From Hypericum androsaemum (lineage: Eukaryota > Streptophyta > Magnoliopsida > Malpighiales > Hypericaceae), in assembly GCA_963995505.1 (NCBI GenBank), contig OZ023182.1:12206707-12270706 (forward strand): a DNA stretch of 64,000 bases, in the 5' to 3' direction. Under the pieces are notes generated by a model that saw only the letters and a program-made list of their open reading frames with translations, was not told where the DNA came from and ran no database searches. A program made the position numbers and the translations under genes. This document shows, piece by piece, positions 10,811 to 22,300 of the stretch (within the stretch, counting starts at the first letter, position 1; the number at the start of each line of letters is the position of its first letter).

Positions 10811-12069
10811 ATGCTGAATAAGTATATAAAACAATGGATATCAAATTTGACATTGGTAATCTTCTCTAGGCCTCTGATGCTACTTGTGGTAGAGCGCCAA
10901 CAAGTGATTCCTGTAATTCTTCTAGTGCTCTTCCCTTTGTTTCTGGCACAAACTTTGCAACCAACACGCCAGCTACGAAGCAAACACCACAGAAGATGAA
11001 AAAAGTGCCTGCAAAATACGTTAAAGGGAAAAGTAAGTAGCTAATGTGAGAGTTATGCATCTGATATTCGAATTTCTGAATGATGAATGGAGTAAATACT
11101 TGCGAGAAACGTTTGAAAGAGAAGGAATACAAAATATTGGCAGTGTGGAAAAGAGAAGAACAATTACCAGATGAGCTCCATGCCATTATAAAGTTGAAGG
11201 AATATATAACAACCCAAGAGCCAATCCAATTTGCGAGAGATGCGAGGCTTCCTGCTATAGCTTTAACGTTCATTGGAAATATCTAACAAGAAAAAGAAGG
11301 GATGTTTCATTTTCTTCCAGATTTCTTGTATTTGTCAGAGCCTTTCGTAATTAAACTACGTACCTCAGATGCAATGACCCACGGCAACCCTAAAACTCCA
11401 AAAGAGCCAGCTACAACGTTCCCCTGTGATACATGCAGCGATATCAGAATAACAAAAGAAATGACTACTAAGTAACGTCTTTGTAATGGATGAATATATA
11501 TTACCATTAGGCCAATATACACTATAATGGGAATCGCTTCCTCCGCCATATCCATGCTCTGTTCATAATTAGATTTGAGATCCCTCAAGTTAATCAAGTA
11601 CATACGAACTTGTACGTAGATATGCAAATATTCTACATTTTTTTCGCCTCGTATTTTCACTTATCCACTCACCTGCATTAAGAATGCTAGGCCTACCAGA
11701 AAGTAGGTAAGTCCTAAACCAGATATAGACAGCTGCAAAAATTTGTAAGTATTTAGGACTTTACTGATCAACTTCAACTTGAAGGAAGATACAAGCTTGA
11801 CTTATCCCTGAAATCTACCATTAGAAGTGGGCGCCTTCCACATTTGTCTATTAGAAGCACCGATATGAGGACACTCGGAATCTGCGATTAAAGTTAGTAT
11901 CGCAAGACAACGAATGAAGCAGATGTTTGTACAAGAAATTTAGGTTTTCTACCTCAATCACTGCTATCGATATCTGCCCGATGTTAGTTGGGAAATCTGT
12001 TGAGAAAACTATAAGTCAGGTTTGCTTTTGATCATTTAAACGAACTTTCACAAAATTTGTAGTAGTAAT

Positions 12070-15018
12070 TATTAGGAATAGAAGTCGTATTCGTATAGAC
12101 ATCTTAGTCATAGTTACCTGGTGATCAAGTTAGATTTCTAATCAGTAGTCACCAGGAATCAATAGTTACTTGGTGATCAAGTTTGTAAACTCTTATATAT
12201 ATATGATCTTAGGACAATGAATAAAATCAAGCGTTATATTTCACATGGTATTTGAGCGGGTTGATCCCGTGCTCATTGTTGTGCTCACACGACTTCCATT
12301 TCTCGCACGTTCGTAAAGTCAAAGCCCGTGCAATCCTTGACCCGATGAGTCTCGTTTGAGCGGGGTGTTGAGAATCCCTCATCAGTTAGTACAAGTGACA
12401 TGGACCACTTTATAAGTGTTGAAAATCCACCAACTTATTGTCTTAAGGTTTTTGATTGAATATGGAGATTTTAATATGCTACCAGAGCTGAAACCTAGAA
12501 TATGTTTCTCTTTGTCTCATCGTTTTCGCCACCAAATTTTGATTAAGAAGGCGGAGCCAATCAACTTTGGTTCTTTCCAAGAGAAGCATTAATCAATTTT
12601 ACTTTTCGACAAGAAAATTTCTTTCTTGTCTTTGTTCTCAAGTTTTTCGAGACTGAATTGATTCAATAAATTTTTTTTTCTTCGGTTTCAAGTTTTTCGA
12701 GGCTGAATTGATTCAATCATTAACTAGAGGAGCGACCAACGAACATATCCGCTTCTAGGTTATTTCTTCGATCTCATATTTTTTGAGGCTGAATTGATTC
12801 AATCATCAACCATAGCAGCGATCCCAACCAAGGAACAGATCTGCTTCAAGGTTATTCTTCGATCTCAAGTTTTTCGTGGCTGAATTGCTCTTCTTGAACG
12901 AGTTTCTCAATTTTTGTCAACAAGTATCTTTGATTGCTATGTCAATATGGCTCGTAAGGTCTTTCATACATTACCTTGGGTTATGGATTCTAGTGCAATC
13001 GATTATTTGACTAATGAAAGGCGCAATTAAGTCATCAGCAAGTCAAGATTTCCAACGGAGACAAGATCCATGTTGTTGGAACTTGGACGGTCCAACTGAA
13101 TAACCAAATATGTCTTAATGATGTTCTACATATTCTACTTTTCAAGTGCAATTTGTTGTCAATAAGCAAGCTGACTAAGAATCTTAACTGTGTCATAACA
13201 TTATATTATGATTCACGTGTTATTATGGATTTAATCTCGAAGAGCATGATTAGAGTGGATAAATAGCACGATGGTCTCTATTACTTCGAGGATGTGTTGG
13301 GAGGGATATAATTTTCAGCCGAGAAGGACATATAAGTCTAGCACTAGCATCTTGGATATTCATCCAGTGAGAAGCTATGGCACATATCTTCTTTATAGAA
13401 TTTAGTCTTTCCAGCAAATTTGAGTCCGTGTGATCCTTATCTTCGTGAAAAACACACTCGTCTTTATTTTTCCAACAGTTATATGAAGACTAGAGGATGT
13501 TAAGAATTATTACACTGTAATATTTAGGGGCTACATCAGACTCCCACCTTAACTGGGGTACCCTATTTTTTGACCATTGTTGATGATTACAGTCGTGGTC
13601 TTTGAAACTTTCTCATGAAGTATAAGTCTGATGTTTCATAATATCTCATGATGTTCTGCAATATGGTAAAGATGTATTTCTCTATAGGACCAAAATATTC
13701 GTGCAGACAATGGTTTGGAATTCTCGACTATTGAAATGGACAAGTATTACGAGGACTGTGGGATCTTCCTGCAAACATCTTGTGTCTATACTCCCCAGCA
13801 GAACAGAGTAGTTTAACACAAGCATTGCCACATATGACAGTTCTATGGTGATTTGAATGAAGAGGTTTATATGACAGTTCCTCAAGGATTCTCCAAGCCA
13901 GGTGATCCTCGAGTATGTCGGTTGCTCAAATCTTTGTATGGCCTAAAATAGGCATCCCAAACATGGAACAACAAGATTGCGACATCCTTGATTACTGTGG
14001 GATTCAAAGACGCATATGGTGACCATGCTATGTTTGTCTATTGCCAAGAAGGACAGGTCTTAATTCTGCTCGTTTACGTTGATGACGTCATTCGTGTAAG
14101 GAATCACGTCGAGATGCTTCAATTCACCAAATGCTCCCTTCATCAACAATTTGGAATAAGGACTTGGGACCCTTGAAATAAAAATTTGGTATTGAAGCCG
14201 CGGCTACTAAACAAGGTTTGGTCCTTAGCCAACATAAGAGCACCATTAACATCCTCGAATAATGTGGAATGGACGATGCTCGTCCATGTCACTTCTCAAT
14301 AGAACAGAACCACCATTTAAAAAGAGATGGTGATATGGTTGATGATTCGAAAAGGTACCGCCAATTGATAGGTCGGCTGATGCACCTCACAGTGACTCGG
14401 CCAGATATATCATATGTCGTCAATATTCTCAGTAAATTTGTTGAAAGACAAATCACATTTCACGTCCAGGCTGCAGACCATGTTCTATGGTACCTAAAGA
14501 CAACCACTGGTCAAGGGATTTTGTTGAACAACTCTTTGAAAATGGACTTGGTTGCACATTCCGATGCCGATTGGGGAGGCTACCCAATGACGCATCGATC
14601 TCGTCAGGGTATTTTGTCACAGTTAGAGGATCTCCCTTTCTTGGCGCACAAAAAAGAAATCGGTTGTGTCTCGTTCGTCTGCGAGGCAGAATATCGTGCT
14701 ATGGCAGTTACCGTTAATGAGGTTTTGTGGCTGCTGTGGCTATTTTGCACCTTAGGAGTTCATTTTCGGAGCCCTACTACCTTATTTTGTGATAATCAAG
14801 TGGCGCTTATGGCGATGAATAAAATTTTAGTCATAGTAACTTGGTTGTTGATCTCCAAGCTTCAACTTGACGGGGAGAGTATTAGGAATATAAGTCGTAT
14901 TTGTGTAGACATCTTAATCAATCAAGTTAGATTTTTAATCAGTAGATACTTAGTGATCAAGTTTGTAAATCTTATATATAGTCTTATGGCGATGAATAAA
15001 ATCAAGCGGTATATTTCA
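12070..15018 (+). mobile_element. Ty1-copia retrotransposon in intron 11 of transporter A
   Basis: The LTRs are 12070-12243 and 14880-15018. Both start tattaggaata (the usual TG start mutated to TA) and end atatttca, with several indels between them, so the insertion is not recent. A primer-binding site resembling initiator tRNA-Met (tggtatttgagc) lies at 12,246. A polypurine stretch (acggggagag) precedes the 3' LTR. The flanks share a short gtag/tagtag-type repeat, but the exact target duplication is unclear. It lies in the opposite orientation to the host gene. Confidence 0.88.
12950..14870 (+). pseudogene. Decayed copia pol (protease, integrase, RT, RNase H)
   Basis: Remnants appear in normal copia order. 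A protease-like WVMDSSAIDYLT is at about 12,980. A GAG-pre-integrase and integrase region (13,350-13,850) has many stops. Reverse transcriptase follows with LLVYVDDVI at 14,060-14,090. The RNase H region has YRQLIGRLMHLTVTRPDISY, RAMAVTVNEVLWL and LFCDNQVAL in the long frame 14269-15021. Gag is not recognisable between the primer-binding site and 12,950. Frameshifts and stops throughout mean it cannot support its own movement. Confidence 0.85.
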
Positions 15019-16254
15019 TAGTAGTTACCAGCTTTTTCAAAAATAGAGCTCATGTAAGATGCAATTGCACTGGTCCCCGGGAGCTGTTGAAACAGCAACA
15101 TAACAACTCCAATCTGGTTGAAAGCAATCAGTTGCAAGTAATTTTAGACGAAATCATACAGAAATTTTTCCAGTATCTTAATGCAATGTGTAGAAATTAG
15201 ACTCACAGTAACTGGACGAGCATATCTTCTTTGAAACAAATCATAAAATCTAGTTTCTGAATGCCCATGAGAAGTTCCAGTATATTCCTGTCAAATATTT
15301 GAGAATGAGTTCCTCTCACTTCTAATGCATGCAAAGACAGAACAAAGTAGAGGAAAAGCCTAGGAAAGAACAAGGTAGAACAATTTAATGGTACTTCGAT
15401 GCTAGTTGCTTCTTGGGAAACATCGACATGTTCTCCTCTAAGATGCTGCAACGTTGCTTTGAACTCAATGTCACGACCGATCTTTGCCTATACACAGACA
15501 AACTTGTCAACAAGTAAAAACAATATCTTATCCAAGCTTTTTTTTGTCTTGGTGCAAGTATGAAGGCTGAACTCGAGCAACTAACCAACCATCTAGGAGA
15601 CTCAGGAATAAAAAATAAGCCCACAACATGAAGAATACATGGAGCCGAACCTGCAATTTCACCAAGGTTAACGTGAGCAGTTCATAATCCATATATATGC
15701 ATGCTTTTTTGTACGATTATGATGTGCATGCTTTTTTGTACTAAGTCAGACCAGAAAGAAAGGAAATATAAGTTACCAACTAAAGCAAGGGAGCGCCAGG
15801 AAATGATGGTTCCCATGAAAAATGCCAGTGAAAAACCACATGTGGTCATGAACTGCAAATGCACAACATGAAGAAGTCCCACAGAAGTTTAAAATTGCAA
15901 TTGATCAATTTGACACCTAAGCAATATACTTTTACCTGAGTAGCATAGGTTAATGCCCCACGAGAGTTCTTCGGCGTTATTTCGACAATGTAAGCTGGTG
16001 CCTATTGGTTTGACGCGAAACACAAGAAGTTGTCTATCAATTTCCATGTCTATCAATTTCCATGTTTCAATCATAAGAGCTTTTATAATGTTGCCTGAGA
16101 TGGGGTGGAGCTTCGTTACCACGAAACTATTGATTCCAAATCCAATCCCCGTCAATACTCTTCCAAGGTCCAGAAGCCAAACAACCTGTGTGAATGCTAT
16201 AGCTAACCAACCCGCTAAAAAAAAGAACTCTGATATCCACATTGCCTGCATCAA

Positions 16255-16346
16255 CTCAGGCAGACCAAATGTATTCATATATAAGTATTTTACTATGTAC
16301 TGTATTGTTGTTAATATAAATAAAGAAAAATTACTCACCAAAAAAT
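16255..16346. repeat. 92-bp insert flanked by a duplicated splice acceptor
   Basis: In gene orientation the 14-mer ttgatgcaggcaat (intron 3 acceptor plus the first bases of exon 4) occurs at 16241-16254. It occurs again next to the displaced exons at 42,741-42,754. Before the later MULE insertion and inversion, these two copies would have flanked this 92-bp segment. The right-hand copy still supplies a usable acceptor for exon 4. Confidence 0.6.
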
Positions 16347-16347
16347 A

Positions 16348-16524
16348 GGAAAAAATACAATGTGGTTTCACGCTTTTCAAATTTAGGCTATGTAGTTTAA
16401 AATTGTATTTTTTTAGTCCTGTGATTTTTTTTCTCGGACATCACTCGGCCCCGACCCGGCCACTTGTCTGTTGACGTGGGTGCCACATCACCAAAAAGGC
16501 ATCGTTTGGCATCCTACATGGATG
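16348..16524. mobile_element. Right half of a split MULE
   Basis: It begins ggaaaaaatacaatgtgg and continues through caaatttaggctatgtagtt. This matches, as an inverted repeat, the start of the MULE at 42,763 (ggaaaaatacattcaag, caaatttaggtcatataatt). The 9 bp outside it (16339-16347, caaaaaata) are the exact reverse complement of the 9 bp outside the other end (42754-42762, tattttttg). The two pieces are therefore the ends of one element separated by the inversion. Confidence 0.88.
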
Positions 16525-17034
16525 TAGACCTCACCATGAATTGAATCATATTCGTGATTCGATTCGTTAAAAATTTGATTCGATTCGTCCGAAATTTGAT
16601 TCGTTTAAAATTTGATTTGAATTCGTCATGATACGAATTGAATATGGTTCAAGATTTTTATAATTCGTCAAACCGGCAAATTTAATTCAAATTCGATTCG
16701 AGTCAAATTCGATTCGAGTTGAATTCGTATCGAATTAGTGTATATATAATATAATAATAATATTTCAAAAAAATAAATTAAAAAAAAGTGGGGGAGGCGG
16801 GATTCGGGAACGGAAAATGGGGAAGGGAATTTTAAAAATTGGGGAGAAGGTGGGGCCCACACAAAAAAAATTAAAAAGGGGGGAGTTTGCATTTTTTTGG
16901 TTAGACACTAATTCTTAATTTTTTAATATTTAAAGCAAAAATCAAAGTTTTTAAATTTTTCAAAAAATATCAAAAAAATATTACAAAAATATTCAAAATA
17001 TCCAAAAAATAGAGGTTTTAGAATTTTTTAAATT
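16525..17034. mobile_element. 3' part of a split hAT element
   Basis: It starts tagacctcaccatgaattga and continues with ATTCGATTCG-type subterminal repeats. This corresponds to the 3' end of the hAT at 6,161-7,417. The 8 bp outside (16517-16524, catggatg) reverse complement to catccatg. That matches 7 of 8 bases of the flank catcaatg at 43,596-43,603, next to the complementary hAT 5' end. The element stops abruptly at 17,034 where transporter C sequence begins. Confidence 0.82.
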
Positions 17035-17309
17035 ACAACAAATGAAGAAGATGTTTGTACTGGTCGTGAGATAAGACTTTCTACCTCAATCACTGCTACT
17101 GATATCAGCCCGATGTTGGTTGGGAAATCTGTCAACGATACGATAAGTTCAGGCTTGCTTGTGATGGAGATACATTGCAATACCAAAATTCTCTAGTAGT
17201 AGTTACCTGCTTGTTTAAAAATAGAGCTCATATAACTTCCAATTGCAGTTGACCCCATAAACTGTTCAACTAGCATCATAACAACTCCAATCTGGTTCGA
17301 AGCAATCAA
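17035..17309 (-). pseudogene. Transporter C exons 11-12, relocated piece
   Basis: This 275-bp segment is a direct-orientation copy of 56,077-56,351 in gene D. It holds exon 12 (17085-17128, reading DFPTNIGLISVAVIE) and exon 11 (17207-17291, reading IGVVMMLVEQFMG and SYMSSIF) on the minus strand. The next sequence to the right is on the plus strand and starts with exon 13, so the piece points the wrong way relative to the rest of its gene. Both junctions are sharp, and only 11 bp (56,066-56,076 of the gene D copy) and about 10 bp on the other side are missing. Confidence 0.9.
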
Positions 17310-17322
17310 CTTTGTTTTACAG

Positions 17323-18259
17323 ATTCCCAGTGTCTTCATATCCATGCTTCTAATTGACAAAATTGGAAGGCGGCCACTTCTCATGGTTGATTGCAAAGAT
17401 GAGCTAATCTTGTTTTTTTCATTAATGTTGCTTCTTGATTAGTAACTTACTAGAGCCTTTGCACTTCTTGCAGGTTTCTATTTCTGGTTTAGGCTTAAGT
17501 TGCTTTCTCATAGGTCTAGCATTCTGCTTGAAGGTAAAGAGGCAACATATTAACATATCTAGTTACCTACAAGCTTCTTATCTACTTGATTAACTTCAGA
17601 GATCTCAAATCTATTATGGACAGAACTTCGATAAGGCGGAGGATGCGACTTCCATTATGGTGTATATTGGTCTAATGGTAATATATGTTCATCCATTACA
17701 AGGATGATACTTGTTAGTGTCCTTGTCATCCTGATATTGTTGCATGGTACCGTAGGGGTACGCCGTAGCTGTCTGCTTTGGAATTTCAGGATTGCCATGG
17801 GTTATAGTATCCGAGGTATGCACTTTAGTTTCGAAAGCCCTGACAAATATAAGGAACCTGAAAGAAAGTTAATGAGCTTCGCACGACTAAAATTTGATAC
17901 ATATATTTGTTTCATTTCCTGTCAGATATTTCCAATGAACATTAAGGCTTCGGCAGGTAGCCTGGTAACTTTGGCACATTGGATTGGCTCTTGGGTTGTT
18001 ACTTATGCCTTCAACTTTGTAATGGCATGGAGCTCATCTGGTACTTTAACATGCATACCTCTCCCAATATACTTTCCTTGAACATATTTATCACATTCCG
18101 GTGAACAAATTTTCAGGTACTTTTTTCTTCCTCTTTGGTGTTTGCTTCGTCGCGGGCGTGTCGGTCGCCAAGTTTGTACCAGAAACTAAGGGAAGAGCAC
18201 TAGAAGAAGTACAAGAATCACTTATTGGCACTCGACCACAAGCAATATCAAGGGTCTAG
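17323..18259 (+). pseudogene. Transporter C, exons 13-18 (3' half)
   Basis: Plus-strand exons: 17323-17385, 17474-17533, 17624-17677, 17756-17815, 17926-18040 and 18117-18259, each with GT/AG borders. They encode the last four or so helices of an ERD6-like carrier. Motifs are DKIGRRPLLM, SGLGLSCFLIGLAF, GLPWVIVSE, AHWIGSWVVTYAFN and PETKGRALEE, ending in a stop at 18,257-18,259. By eye the sequence, introns included, is the exact reverse complement of 55,114-56,050 in gene D. The matching 5' half is at 43,774-45,617. Without its promoter and first exons this half cannot make a transporter. Confidence 0.92.
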
Positions 18260-19775
18260 AGAAGATTACCAATGACTTGCAACTTTCAGGAATGTTTTTA
18301 TGTATTCGTCAACATAAGAAGGCCTTGCTTTATCTTTACCAATCTTGTAATTCCAATCAAGAAACACAAGATCTCAATCTAGAAGTGTAAAAACTGGAAA
18401 GAGCAAACTATTTTGCGCATACGCAGCTATTATTTTGTTGAAAAATACATAAGAACAGTAACAATAATGCGAAGCGGAACTAAACAAACTTTTAATCTAT
18501 TACATTTGCAACACTTTGTCAAATCCTCCTAATTGCATTCTGAGAACAACTTGCTAATCAGACCAAATTTTTATAGAAAGCTCATCCAATCGCCAAAAGT
18601 TTAACCTACGGCAAGACCCTTAGCCATCCTTTTGAACAATCGGCCCAATACTTCATGATGGGCTACAGTTTAGTCCAAAAAATATGCCTTACCAAGTTAC
18701 TTATCAAGATTAGAGTGGATTTGTAAAATTATCGAAAAAAACTCTCCCCAAGTATCAGAATTTCAATCGAAAATTTAGCGATGATAGATATGACGAAGAG
18801 ACAGCAAGCCACCGTGGCCCCTCTTATTTATAGCCTACACTGGTCACAATAACAAGGACTTATGGATGGAGAGAACAGTTGGCGACGAACTAAAATGTTG
18901 AGGTTTCCACCTAAAAAAAATTATTGCAATAAATTGAACTTCAAAAGAAAAGGTTGGGTTTCCACCTACAAAAAGTCATGCTATGATTGCAAACTTGTCG
19001 AGTCAAGTCTGACACTAAAATAATGTAGAAATAAGGGGGCAACGATCAGTAAAGATACCACGTGAACCACATTGGTCGTTTAATAATTACTAAGGTAAAC
19101 TGCAATGAGGTCCTTGAGGCATCCACATATGTGCAATTCGCTCGCACCGACAGTTCCTTAATCGATGTTTCAGAAGGAAAAAAAAGTTTCTTAATCGAAC
19201 TACAATTCTTTTAACGCCCTTAATCCACACTGCGATATGTGTTAACAATTTTTTTTTCATATCCTTCGTAGATAATCATCTTTAGTCCACAATGCGATTT
19301 GAGTATGGTTATATGATCATTCTTATGAGATACCGTTATTAGTCTCACCGAGCATGCCAAAAATTATGTTGCAGATAAAATTTGTGAGAATGTCGAAAAT
19401 GATCTTGAGGATGAATCTAGAGTGGTCATCCCAAGAATGATCTAAACGGGAGATAAATGGAGAAGAAATTATGTAGGAATGATAGAAGAAATAGATAAAT
19501 TTGGTAAGACAAAAAGAAAAGAGTTGGTAGGGAAGCAAAAATGGTATTGAGAATGTAAGAAAGAGATGATTGGAATGACCAATGCATGTAGCATGGTTAT
19601 TTTGTGTGATAATTACTCAGTGTCCTTTGGCCCATGACCCTCCTTATATATATTTTTTGATAAATAAAGTATCATTTATCTGAAAAAATCAACCAAAAAA
19701 AGTTACAATATTGATACCAGATAATGTATACCAATGAACGACCACGATATATAGTATCTGAGTACAAAGTTCAAG
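18260..19775. repeat. Downstream flank of transporter C, inverted copy of 53,597-55,113
   Basis: The block is the reverse complement of the gene D 3' flank, following coordinate x to 73373-x. From 18,260 to about 19,175 I see no mismatches. From about 19,175 to 19,775 there are roughly four differences per 100 bp. It contains a TATAAATA-like block near 18,827-18,836 (on the minus strand) and many short frames that are not genes. Similarity ends at about 19,772. Confidence 0.85.
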
Positions 19776-20520
19776 TTATCACTGAACATGACCCTCCTTA
19801 TATTAGAGATTGAGAATCTTTAACTCTGGCAAAATCAAAATTCTTTGTCATGTCCTAATTTGAACAAGTGTTCATGTCCAACATAAATTCAAATTAGCAA
19901 TTCTATTCTGACACTGTATTCATATTTCTCTTCTAATAAATGATTTTTTTTAAAATAAAGTTCTATTACCTCCAAAAAAAAATACTCTAAGGGTAATTAC
20001 ACCATACTAGTTACATATTCAAGTCATTCCAAACTGCCCCGCCGTATTTCAAGCATCTATTGCCGATTTAGCTTGCCTAAGTTCATTGCTTGCTTGCTAT
20101 GCAATTCCATCCAAAAAAGAAGTAAGACAGATATCCTCTTGAGTTTTAATCGGTGCTTTAACGGTTAATCTTTTCGGCAGAATTTTTGTGAGAGCCGCCG
20201 CCTTGCTCGTCGGCTTCCTCGTTCAGGTGCTAGATCTGCACGAACAAAGTGTGCGTGCACATTGCATGGTCGAGAAAACATAAAGCAAAGGAAACATGGT
20301 ATGAACAACAAGACCATTCATTTTATTTTTTTTAAATTACTACTAATTATATCAAATTATATAATATAGCCAATAATTATATCTAATTAAAATAGCCAGC
20401 TAGTAATTATATATTGATTATCCTTCGAAAAAATAAATTTTGAAATAGCCAAAGCATGTATCAAGTAAGTACTTTTATTCTAATATTTATTGAATTAATT
20501 AATCTTGAATTCAGTACATT
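19776..20520. other. Non-genic DNA
   Basis: AT-rich with no recognised gene, RNA or element ends. A short GC-richer patch lies at 20,150-20,290. Confidence 0.45.
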
Positions 20521-20524
20521 TAAA

Positions 20525-20935
20525 ATATTACAACAACAAGGTGTACATTGCTCGCTGCAATAAGTCATATTATTTGCTGCAAGGTGTACCATTACTTGCT
20601 ACATAGTTGGTCAAGTGGGTCAGGCAATTCATCGAACATGTGATAGGCAATTCACACCCTATCAAAGTGTACCATCACTCGTTGAATGTGTATCATTACT
20701 CGTTGAAGGTGTACAATTACTTGTTGCATTGTGTACCACTCGTCAAGTGGGTTAGGCAATTCATTGAAGAGATGTAAGATAACTCACACCCTAACTAAAA
20801 TTGCTTATTTAAGTGTATGATGTACCATTGCTCGTTGAAGGTATACTAGTACTCGCTACAAGATGTACCATCACTCGTGACATATTGTATCATTGCTCTC
20901 GGCACGGTGTACTATTACTCTCTGCAAGTGTTGAA
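20525..20935. repeat. Degenerate minisatellite, core ggtgtaccattactcgttgc
   Basis: The core recurs about ten times at uneven spacing, interleaved with a longer phrase (aagtgggtcaggcaattcat) that itself repeats at about 100-bp intervals. A related block recurs at 21,680-21,860, so the array was probably split by the intervening 21,000-21,660 sequence. Confidence 0.75.
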
Positions 20936-21580
20936 GTGCAAAAATAACATATTTTGAGCTGGGGGTCTCGACTAAGGCAATCATCGAGGTACCTGGACTT
21001 GGGCGTCAATCTGCCATGGCTAGGTATGCTTAAGACAGCCTGGCTACCCTCAGTCTCAAGTCAGGTTGGGTACCCTCGGTCTCAAGTTAGGTAGAACTCA
21101 GTCATTTCAAGTTAGACAAATAATTGTTAAGGGTGAACGGCCTTGCTCAAGTTGGGACACTCACTTGGAGAGGTCGGGCACTCAATGGGCTTGAAGGAAC
21201 TATCTCTGGTTGGTACTAGTAAGTTCCCGATAAGCATCCATCATTAGAAAATTGGCCGTTACTTTATGCTCAAGATTCAGAATGAGATGATTCTTTTGAC
21301 CATTGAAAGCTAAGAGATAGTTCTACAAATTTTTAGTTTATGATTACTCTTGATTCTAAGCGGAAGAAGGTCCAAAATCAGTTTGAGCCCTACCCTAGAC
21401 CGAACATCGGCTAAACCCAACCCTTGGCGGATCATTAGCCGTTGGTCAATCATCCATAGTTTTTGACTCGAACCTCGGATTAAAGTGATTCTTGTGTCTA
21501 TGGAGCTAGGACATATATATACAACTTTATAGTTTATGGCTTTGTCTAATTCGAAGCAGAAGAAGGTACAAAATCTATTT

Positions 21581-21661
21581 GAGCTCAACCCTAGGTCGAT
21601 CATTGGCCAGCTCAACCCTAGGACGATCGTCGGCCAGCTCAACCCTAGGTCGATTGGGCCG
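21581..21661. repeat. Three 27-bp tandem units (agctcaaccctaggtcgat)
   Basis: Three near-identical units of about 27 bp read agctcaaccctaggtcgat, then cattggcc or cgtcggcc. A related copy with gagccctaccctagaccga lies near 21,388 in a larger imperfect duplication of the phrase attctaagcggaagaaggt and attcgaagcagaagaaggt (about 190 bp apart). Confidence 0.75.
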
Positions 21662-21679
21662 TCACGAGATCGATCAACG

Positions 21680-21860
21680 TTCTCATCACTTGATCAAGTG
21701 TACATCACTCGCTACAAGGTATACCATTACTCGTTGCAAGGTGTAGCATTACTTGTTGCATGGTTTATCAACATCAAATGGGTCAAACAATTCATCTGAG
21801 AGGTGGTAGACAAGTCACACCCTCACTAAAGTTGGTTACCCAGCAAAGTGTACCACTATT
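21680..21860. repeat. Second block of the gtaccattactcg minisatellite
   Basis: It carries the same core as 20,525-20,935 (aggtataccattactcgttg, aggtgtagcattacttgttg). The same linker phrase follows (aatgggtcaaacaattcat), and then the phrase tcacaccctcactaaagttg. Confidence 0.7.
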
Positions 21861-22300
21861 CCCATCTCCTATTTAATTATTTATATAATCTCATATTTTT
21901 ACAATTGCTCGTATGAATATGTGGTATTTCAAAATTTTCCTTTATAACATGCGGTCTATTTGTATTGTACGTGTGGTGCTGTTGAGCCTTATTCTGGACT
22001 CAATCCGGCTCCAAACAAGACACTCAGAGGCACTATTTAGTAACCCTAATGTACAAGCATTGTACGCATTATTATTTAGTCTAGATATCCGATTTCAATT
22101 TAGTCCAAGCATCCCATTTTTAAATCCAACAACTAAATTAGTCAAACAATTTCAATCCATGCATGTTTAGCAAACAATTTCAACCATGCATGTATAGCCA
22201 CCGTGGACCCCATCTTCATTATTTTCTTGAAACTTACCACCGCTGATCAACTGGAATTTATAGATATGGTACGGCCAAAGACAAAGACAAAGACAAAGAC

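Larger units (their letters stand above)
10866..16245 (-). pseudogene. Transporter A, exons 4-18 (ERD6-like sugar transporter, 5' end displaced)
   Basis: ERD6-like proteins are 12-helix MFS monosaccharide carriers, often at the vacuole membrane. Minus-strand exons by homology to gene D: 16120-16245 (4+5 fused), 15936-16001, 15777-15852, 15586-15650, 15395-15487, 15207-15287, 15029-15113, 11953-11996, 11819-11881, 11673-11732, 11505-11558, 11364-11423, 11168-11282, 10866-11008. Every exon is open, in phase and flanked by GT/AG. Motifs include GRVLTGIGFG, EITPKNSRG, PESPRWL, QQLPG, DKCGRRPLL and PETKGRALEE, ending in a stop at 10,866. Exons 4 and 5 are joined exactly where gene D has an intron. 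A copia element of about 3 kb lies in intron 11. Exons 1-3 are absent here but match the block at 41,651-42,684 on the other strand, so I read the gene as split by an inversion. Confidence 0.9.

Noticed and set aside
10866..11273. A 135-codon minus-strand gene
   Set aside because: It joins exons 17 and 18 of transporter A through the intervening intron and is not a separate gene.
12070..15018. Copia insertion as the cause of gene A inactivation
   Set aside because: It lies wholly within intron 11 and both flanking exons keep their splice sites. The displaced exons 1-3 are the more obvious defect.
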